Positions 57,601-64,000 of a stretch of DNA of 64,000 nucleotides are shown here, in pieces. Below the pieces are notes generated by a model. That model saw only the letters and a list, made by a program, of their open reading frames with translations, ran no database searches and was not told the origin of the DNA. Both the position numbers and the translations under genes were made by a program. The stretch is from contig NC_092602.1 of NCBI RefSeq assembly GCF_047663525.1, forward strand, positions 255,501 through 319,500, in the 5' to 3' direction. Each line of letters begins with the position of its first letter. Position 1 is the stretch's first letter. This DNA is from Anas platyrhynchos (taxonomy: Eukaryota > Chordata > Aves > Anseriformes > Anatidae).

Positions 57601-60480
57601 CATTTACTGACACCGGGTGTCATCTTCTGTTTATTTGCCGTAATACACTGAAGATTGATCTGTGTTCCGGGCAGATAGTTTAACATTTGGCTACTGTTTT
57701 GTTTAATTGGTGTGCAGTTTCAGTAGCAAACATGCATGCTGCACGAGCAGTCTGAATTTGATCTCTGAGAAGCCCAGAAAGTTGTGTGCCACTTTCAGAA
57801 AATGAAATTGCCAGTCTTGAATTCATTAGGCAAATTTGCCCAGAAATTTGTGAATGACATCCATGCTTTGCACATTCCCATCTTTTCTCTCTCTAACATC
57901 CTTGCCAATATAACTTTGTATACGTTTCCTTTCCAATCCTGATGACTGATATATATATGGTCAGGAAACATGAGCAGACACCTATGGAAGAGGCAGCAGG
58001 ATACCATTTCAGAGTTTAGGTGAATTGTCTACATTGGTTGTTAATTCTTCAGAGTAAGGTGAAACATGCCCTTTACCCTGTATGTGTCTGACTAGTGGTA
58101 CACTGGGGAAAATTCCTCCTAATAAACCCTGCATGTAACTGACTGAGGCTTTGAAATTTATTTTCCTGCAGTGAATCAACTCTCCGTGTAAATCATGGGG
58201 TTTCTGTGCTATTACCTGAGCCATTCCTCGCACATGGGTATTTCTTGGCTCCATTTCTCTCTGGTATGCCCTACCATCTGTGGCTTTCTGGCAACTAATT
58301 AGCTTTCTCGGGGTTTCCTAATGTTTGGTCTTGAACAACTGCTCATGTGTAATAGTTGCTAGAACTTCATATTCTGTTTTTGCAGCTTCTCAGGAAAAGT
58401 CAAACTGACCATATGATAAAGTTTGTGGTCACATACACACTTACAAATCTGTGAGTGATCACACTGCTTGTCATGAAGTGACATGTCCCCCTCAGTTGTT
58501 TGGGCTGTTGCTCAAAGTAGGGCAATCTACCTGCTAGTACTTGAGAATATATGAAGCTGCTGTTTCTAAAGTTGATTGAAGTAGCAGATAAGTCGCCCAG
58601 TGCTTTTAAAGGTATATGGCATATTGAATTAATTTTCAATGGTGCAGAAATTTGACTTTTATATTTTTTGGTTAGTTTCAATTTAGACAGGACAAGAAAT
58701 GCAAAGGAGATTTGAGGTGGATATTAGAAAAAATAGTTTCAAGATGAAAAACATGAAGCAGCTGAAATGGGATTTCCCAAGGAAAACAAGGAGTCAGGTT
58801 GAGTAGAGAAGTTTAGAAATAGTTTGGACAAACAGCTGTCAGAAAAAAAATTGAGTAGGAAGGAAAAGGAATCATAAGGAAAAGCAGAGATCAGTAGTTT
58901 CTGATTTATTGCTTTTTTGGTTGTTGTTGTTTGACTTGGAAAAAAAAAAAAAAGAAAAAGCCCGTAGGCCTTTATTGATACTTGAGACAGGAAGTCAATT
59001 TGCAGCTTGCTTCCCTTTCCACCTGAAAATGTGACTCGGCTTACTCTGGTAATGTATTTAAGGCTGGCAATTGTTGTGTTGTGGTAACAATATGTGATAT
59101 TCTTAACCTTTTTCTGTCTGCAGAACTAAAAATGGATAATACCTATTTCAACTATAGTTGAAATCTGTAGTCTGATCCTTTAATGACTACTTCCAAGTTT
59201 TGTGTTTCCATATATACATGTTACCTGTTGCCAAGTACAGTTACTGTCATTCATAACTGTCTTTTAATCAGAGTTGTACGGTGGTATTCTTGATGAATAG
59301 TTGAGGCTCTTTGAGAGACAATAGGGAATACATGACAGAAACAGTTGCTGACTGTTAATGACTGGTTGAGGAAACTAAAGAATGTTGAAAATTAGATGAG
59401 GAGAAAGGGTATACCAAAATCAATGGAACTAGGACTTTCTGCAGCTCATTTTACATCTTTTAGAGTTTTTAAATTAAAAGTCTTAAAACAGTGTTTCTTA
59501 ATTATTTTGTTTTGCCTGATTGATTTTGAGAATTCTGGAAGGGGGCTCTGCAGTGATGTCTCTTCCATTGCTAACATAAACTGTATGCCCTGCTAATCTC
59601 TGCAAGTATACCCAGTTCCACAGACTCATCCTTCTCTTCCCACTTAGGAACAATTTGCAGCTTGCAGTTGGCTGGATGTAGAGGTTTGTGAGCACATGTA
59701 CCAGTGTAAGTTCTTTGGTTTGTAAACAATTTATACATTCTTCTGTTGTCTGTGCATGCACATACTTCTCTATGATCTATGTATTGGACGGATATACTAC
59801 CATCATCTTCTCATTCATACCTGCCATGTTTTCCAATAACCATTTTTACCTTGGGATTATGCTTGGTGTTGTAGAATCAAATTGTATGGCTGAGGAGCAA
59901 AATCTTGTGGAGTACAGAATACGAAAATAGACAATTAGTCTTATGCCTGAAAAAGGTTGTATGTCTTCTGGAAGATACCCTTCATATGGAATATGTTTTC
60001 TAAGGCTCTTTTTTGCTGCTTCTGTACGAAAAAAAAAGTCAAATAATGAACAATTAAAAAAAAAAGTGATTCTGAATTCAGAATTTATTCTGCATTAATA
60101 GTGATGGCTTTAATTTCTTCTATAGTGTCCATAGAACACTTTTTTTCTCTTTTTCTGAGTAGCATTTCTCACCATTTACATGTAATTCCCCTCTTCCACA
60201 GATTTCTTTCTTTGGATCAAAATCTTTTGGAAGAAGAAGTCCTGACAGCCCCATGTTGAGCAAAGCTGAATTTGTTGAGAAAGTTCGACAGAGCAACCAG
60301 GCTTGCCATGATGGTGATTTTCATACAGCTATTGTGTTGTACAATGAGGCTCTGGGAGTTGATCCTCAGAACTGCATTCTTTACAGTAACCGCTCAGCAG
60401 CCTACATGAAAATCCAACAGTATGACAAGGCCCTGGATGATGCAATCAAAGCACGACTTCTGAATCCCAAATGGCCAAAG
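53891..60480 (+). CDS. TTC28: Tetratricopeptide repeat protein 28, first two coding exons (partial)
   Basis: Exon 1 is 53891-53983 (31 codons, MEQQAPPSAPP..., arginine-rich end); exon 2 is 60202-60480 (93 codons). Both are in phase 0. Exon 2 carries LSKAEFVEKVRQSNQACHDG and the first TPR unit, including ALGVDPQNCILYSNRSAAYM and QYDKALDDAIKARLLNPKWP, nearly identical to human TTC28. The next expected residues (AYFRQGVAL in human) are not found before the window end, so the remaining exons, coding for over 2,000 residues, lie downstream past a long intron. TTC28 is a large TPR scaffold reported at the spindle midzone and midbody, with an Aurora B link. The start follows CGCGATGG and gives the same MEQ beginning as human. 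It is in tandem behind CHEK2, the conserved order. Confidence 0.95.
54641..60201 (+). other. TTC28: TTC28 intron 1 downstream of the CpG island
   Basis: About 5.6 kb with no recognised exon, CR1 or RNA gene. It is T-rich on the plus strand, especially 55100-57500. Short open frames have no recognisable product. An A run is at 58940-58953. Confidence 0.55.
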
Positions 60481-62682
60481 GTAAGAAAGTATTACTTTTC
60501 TGGGGAAATAATAACTCCACCAGGAGTATGTACGTATTACTAACGTAATGTAGACAACTGCAAATACTTCTATATTAATGGCTGCTTTTGCTAAAAGCTG
60601 CAGATAATAATCATTTGTGTTTAAAAGTTGTTTAATTTGAATTTCCTGCTGGCTATTAAACTGTTCTCTGTGTTTGGGGTATGATTCTATCTTACTGCTT
60701 TAAACTAGCATCAATTTTTGGTTGCGAAGACCAGACATCTCTTTTAAAAGTAGTCAGCTTTGAGTAGCATCCAGGAACATTTTTCTTGTGAAGTTCCTTG
60801 AGGTGTAGCATGGAGATTCTTATTAATAATGGAGCAATAAAGTCTTTCAAAATAGCGTCCAAAGAGTTTTTGTGTATATTGTGGATAAACATTTTAAGAA
60901 ATGCATACCTCAGCATTCTTAGAAAGATGTGATTATGCAAGGAAACCTTTTGTAGAGTAGGTGCTGTTGGTTGCCTGTTTCTTTTGAGACTGCTTCCCAC
61001 TAGCTGCTGTTGATAGCTTCAGTAATTCTGACTGTTCGCTAGTACAGAGCCATCCGTTTAGATGCCAATTAATTTTAGCAGAATGTACTCCAGATTCCAT
61101 TTCTCCTATCAATCTCTCACACAGTATTACTAGTCACTTTAGCTACAGATGCAATTTAAGACCATATTTATTGCCCAGGTTCCTCTCCTCAGAAATTATG
61201 TCAGGTAGCAAGCATAACGTTTTCCATCAGCTGGAGTCCAAACTATTGAAGTTATGTTTCCTTTTATATATAAATGGATCACCGGAAGTCCTGTATTCTT
61301 TATTTCAGTTGTTTATTAGCTTCTAGAAAAAAACATGCGTCCCTGTCCCCACCCCATCTTCTGGTAAAAAGTTGTTATCTTAAATTTAAAATATATTGGA
61401 ACAGGAAACTGTACTTTTACATTCTTAAGTTTTTGTTTGTTTGTTTCTTTTGTTTTAAGACCAAAAAACTGCTTAAATAAAATGTTATTGAAAGTGTTTT
61501 CTAAAGCTCTCCCACTCATAATCACAAAGGGAAGACCATGGACCAGGGAAAGGCCTTCCCTTTTGTTGATTCTGTTTTTTGGGGTTGCCATCTTGCATTG
61601 CAGCACTTTTATTTTTCACATTTGATTTTCATGTTCAACCATTGTACTTTTATTTTTTTTTTCACTTTTATACCACTACTTAATCTTTCTCCAAGAGTTT
61701 TAGTACATTCTCCCAGTTGTTTGTACTAAGCATCTACAATTTACAGTTTGTATCAGTTCACGTAAGCAAGAAACTCCTGCTTTGGTAGGGTGATGACTTA
61801 CAACCTTGTAAGCTTCTTTTTTTCCTTTTTTATTTTTAAATATCATTAACAGAATATCATAAAAAATTTTGCATAGTTTATGTGAAGTTTATGTTAAAAA
61901 AATAAAATTGCATTATTTTTCTCAGTCTCTTGATTTCCAGGTCAGCTGTCTGAATACAAGAAGTTAAAGCATAAAAACAGTGGTATATTTGTATAGTTTT
62001 GTATCTTATTTTTAAGAAGTCTGGTAGTGATTTGCTATAGAGCTCACTTAGATGAAAAGTTATGAAAAGACTTCATAAAAGAATATTTTCAAAATACAAA
62101 TCGCAGACGGTTTGGTTTGTTTGTATGACGAATAGAACTGAAATACTGAAATCTGTTGGTGATTTTTTTTCCTGTTTAGAATTAATTTATTGTAATTAAG
62201 TTTCCATAAATTATCAGCAAGAGCAAAGAAAGGGGTCAATTGCAGGGGTCAATATCTGGAAAGACTGAACTTCTTCTCAAAAGCATATGCCTACTAATGC
62301 TGAAAACCACACCTCTTAGCTAAGCTATATTAATTTTTGGAGCTATTACCTGAGAAGGAGTGATTGTCTGCTTTCAACGCATCAGCCATAGCAACTGCCT
62401 GAGTGTTATTATTGTATGTCAGTGCAAAAGATAAGCACTGATTAACTGTCATTACCAGTATGAGATGACTATTTATCTGTTTGTAGATGGCGATGGATTC
62501 TGCATCTCTCTTGAATGAGCTGGATTTTACAGAGAGTGTTTTTTGGGGGTGGGCGCATTTCTGTGAGAAGGAGACTGAAAATTGCTGGTACAGTAGAGGA
62601 GTTTTGGCATTCACAGTAGCTGGAGCTCTTGGGTAACTCTTCTTCTTTTACGGAAAAAGCACAGAGGGAATCTTCGTTTCTT

Positions 62683-62703
62683 TTATTATTATTATTATTA
62701 TTT
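62683..62703. repeat. ATT trinucleotide microsatellite
   Basis: Seven tandem TTA/ATT units, uninterrupted, in TTC28 intron 2. Confidence 0.9.
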
Positions 62704-63140
62704 TGTTGAAAGACACAAATATAAAAGAGCTTTCTGCCTGAACTGGAAAACAACTTTCTGTGAGATGAGGCAGAGGCAAGCAGATAGTCCTGACTACTGA
62801 GGGGTGTTGTTGTTTTGTGTCCCTCCCTCCTGTTTTGCTGGCAAATAAATAGGGTGGCTTCCCTTCCACCACCATACAGTTGCTCTCCTCTGAGACTACT
62901 TTGTGAAATACCAGTCATCTCTGTTTCAGTGGTATCAGTAGGAATGCCAGGTAGCATTAATATGCTTCCTCAACTGTTTCTGGTTATTGGGAGCAGTGCT
63001 TATTCAACAGAGATGTTTTGGAAGTCACAGCAGAGACAGGAGATCCTGGTAAGGAGGAAGTTAAGTTTGGGTGGTATGTTTTCCCTATTTAAACAACTGG
63101 GTTTTCTAAAATGCGTATTTGTATTTTTATTACACAATTC

Positions 63141-63164
63141 TTTTTTTTTTTTTTTTTTTTTTTT
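63141..63164. repeat. Poly(T) tract
   Basis: About 24 consecutive T in TTC28 intron 2. Its exact length is probably variable. Confidence 0.9.
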
Positions 63165-64000
63165 AACAGGAAGAAGTGTGCTTTGAGGGCTAATTAACTG
63201 ATCAGATATTTTTTGAACACAGAAATGTTCAGGTTGTATTGTACTTCCAAAAACAGAAAGTATGCAATGGTGCTTATAAAGTTGTTACGGATCTAGATGA
63301 TTGTTAGTCAAATAGTTTATGGTGGTATGCCTACATAGTACAGGGAAGTTTGTGTGCATGTGTGTGAGGCTTGTCAGCATGAGATAGCAGGACGGCACTG
63401 TCTGAAGTTGGAATGCTTATGTGGCATATTTCAACATCAAAATGTGCTTTATAATTATTTTAAAATTCTGTTTGATTCCTTTTGATAGAATGTAGTTGGG
63501 AAAATTTGAAACATGCATCCAAAACCTAAGCAATTTTATTAATTAGCCAGAAGAGGGAGCTTAACAGATGTAGCTCATAATTTCCATGAAAAATCTGAGT
63601 TTTAAATACAGAACCCAGTCTCCTTTCACTTAAGGAGTTCAAAACTGGATAGCTTTTGAATCCAAGTTTTATGAGATTGAAGTTACTAGTTGTATGGTTT
63701 GTTTTTTTATTATTATTCTTTATCTTGGGTATGCGATTTGTTATTATTTACTTTGCTAATTTTGTTAGCAGCGCATCTACAATTCTAATGGGGAATATCA
63801 CAACTGGAATCTTGCGTGTATTTGTAATAAATATGTCTTTGTCCTGTAATCAAGGCAATCCATTAAGCTGATCCATACGTCAAAGGATGGCAAACATAAA
63901 CAAAATAAAAAGCATGGTGAAATAAATCTGTGAAATGGGAAAACAGAAAGGAAGAAAGTGTTTGCTTTTGCTTTCAAACACAGTTGTTTCACCTTGAATT

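Larger units (their letters stand above)
60481..64000 (+). other. TTC28: Start of TTC28 intron 2 (continues past window)
   Basis: 3.5 kb without a recognised exon. It contains an ATT microsatellite at about 62683-62703 and a 24-T run at about 63141-63164 followed by TTTAACAG, which looks like an acceptor but leads into a frame that soon stops. Confidence 0.55.

Noticed and set aside
63141-63200. Possible TTC28 exon 3 after the poly(T)-AACAG acceptor-like site
   Set aside because: The following sequence does not encode the expected AYFRQG segment and stops quickly.
1-64000. CRISPR array, rRNA, tRNA, snoRNA, retroviral or other virus-derived element
   Set aside because: I found no paired long terminal repeats, no viral-type genes, no tRNA box pattern and no regular spacer-repeat array. 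The only mobile DNA recognised is CR1.

Overview
The window is a gene-rich stretch of vertebrate nuclear DNA, almost certainly from a bird. Evidence: CR1 LINEs are the only recognisable interspersed repeats and end in the avian octamer ATTCTGTG; introns are short; GC-rich CpG islands mark the promoters; and the gene order is the avian form of the human chromosome 22q12 block. One young CR1 subfamily reminds me of waterfowl copies, but that is only an impression.

Layout: XBP1 (+, CDS 921-3578), intergenic DNA (about 4.05-8.3 kb), CCDC117 (-, CDS 11053-15120, with a probable long 3'UTR to about 8.3 kb), a GC-rich divergent promoter (15.1-16.3 kb), a class II sugar-transporter gene best read as SLC2A11B (+, 16364-25892), HSCB (-, 27239-31142), a second divergent CpG-island promoter, CHEK2 (+, 32774-51138), a short intergenic gap, and the first two coding exons of TTC28 (+, 53891 to beyond the window end). 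I joined every coding exon by hand. All junctions are GT-AG, phases are consistent and no frame is broken: XBP1 371 aa spliced / 257 aa unspliced, CCDC117 343 aa, SLC2A11B 505 aa, HSCB 232 aa, CHEK2 522 aa.

The genes are not an operon, but several belong to related processes: XBP1 (unfolded protein response), CCDC117 (linked in the literature to the UPR and cytosolic Fe-S assembly), HSCB (mitochondrial Fe-S co-chaperone), CHEK2 (DNA-damage kinase) and TTC28 (mitotic TPR protein). SLC2A11B, lying between CCDC117 and HSCB, has no counterpart in the mammalian block and is linked to iris pigmentation in birds.

Points most worth a second look: three exact 38-bp tandem copies of a ZNF143/SBS-type element in the CCDC117-SLC2A11B promoter, with an independent copy beside the HSCB start; the IRE1-cleaved 26-nt intron of XBP1 with an altered 3' hairpin and a diverged arrest peptide; an ERSE-like element upstream of XBP1; and two almost identical inverted CR1 copies 18 kb apart. 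I found no CRISPR array, rRNA, tRNA, retroviral element or unknown multi-gene system.
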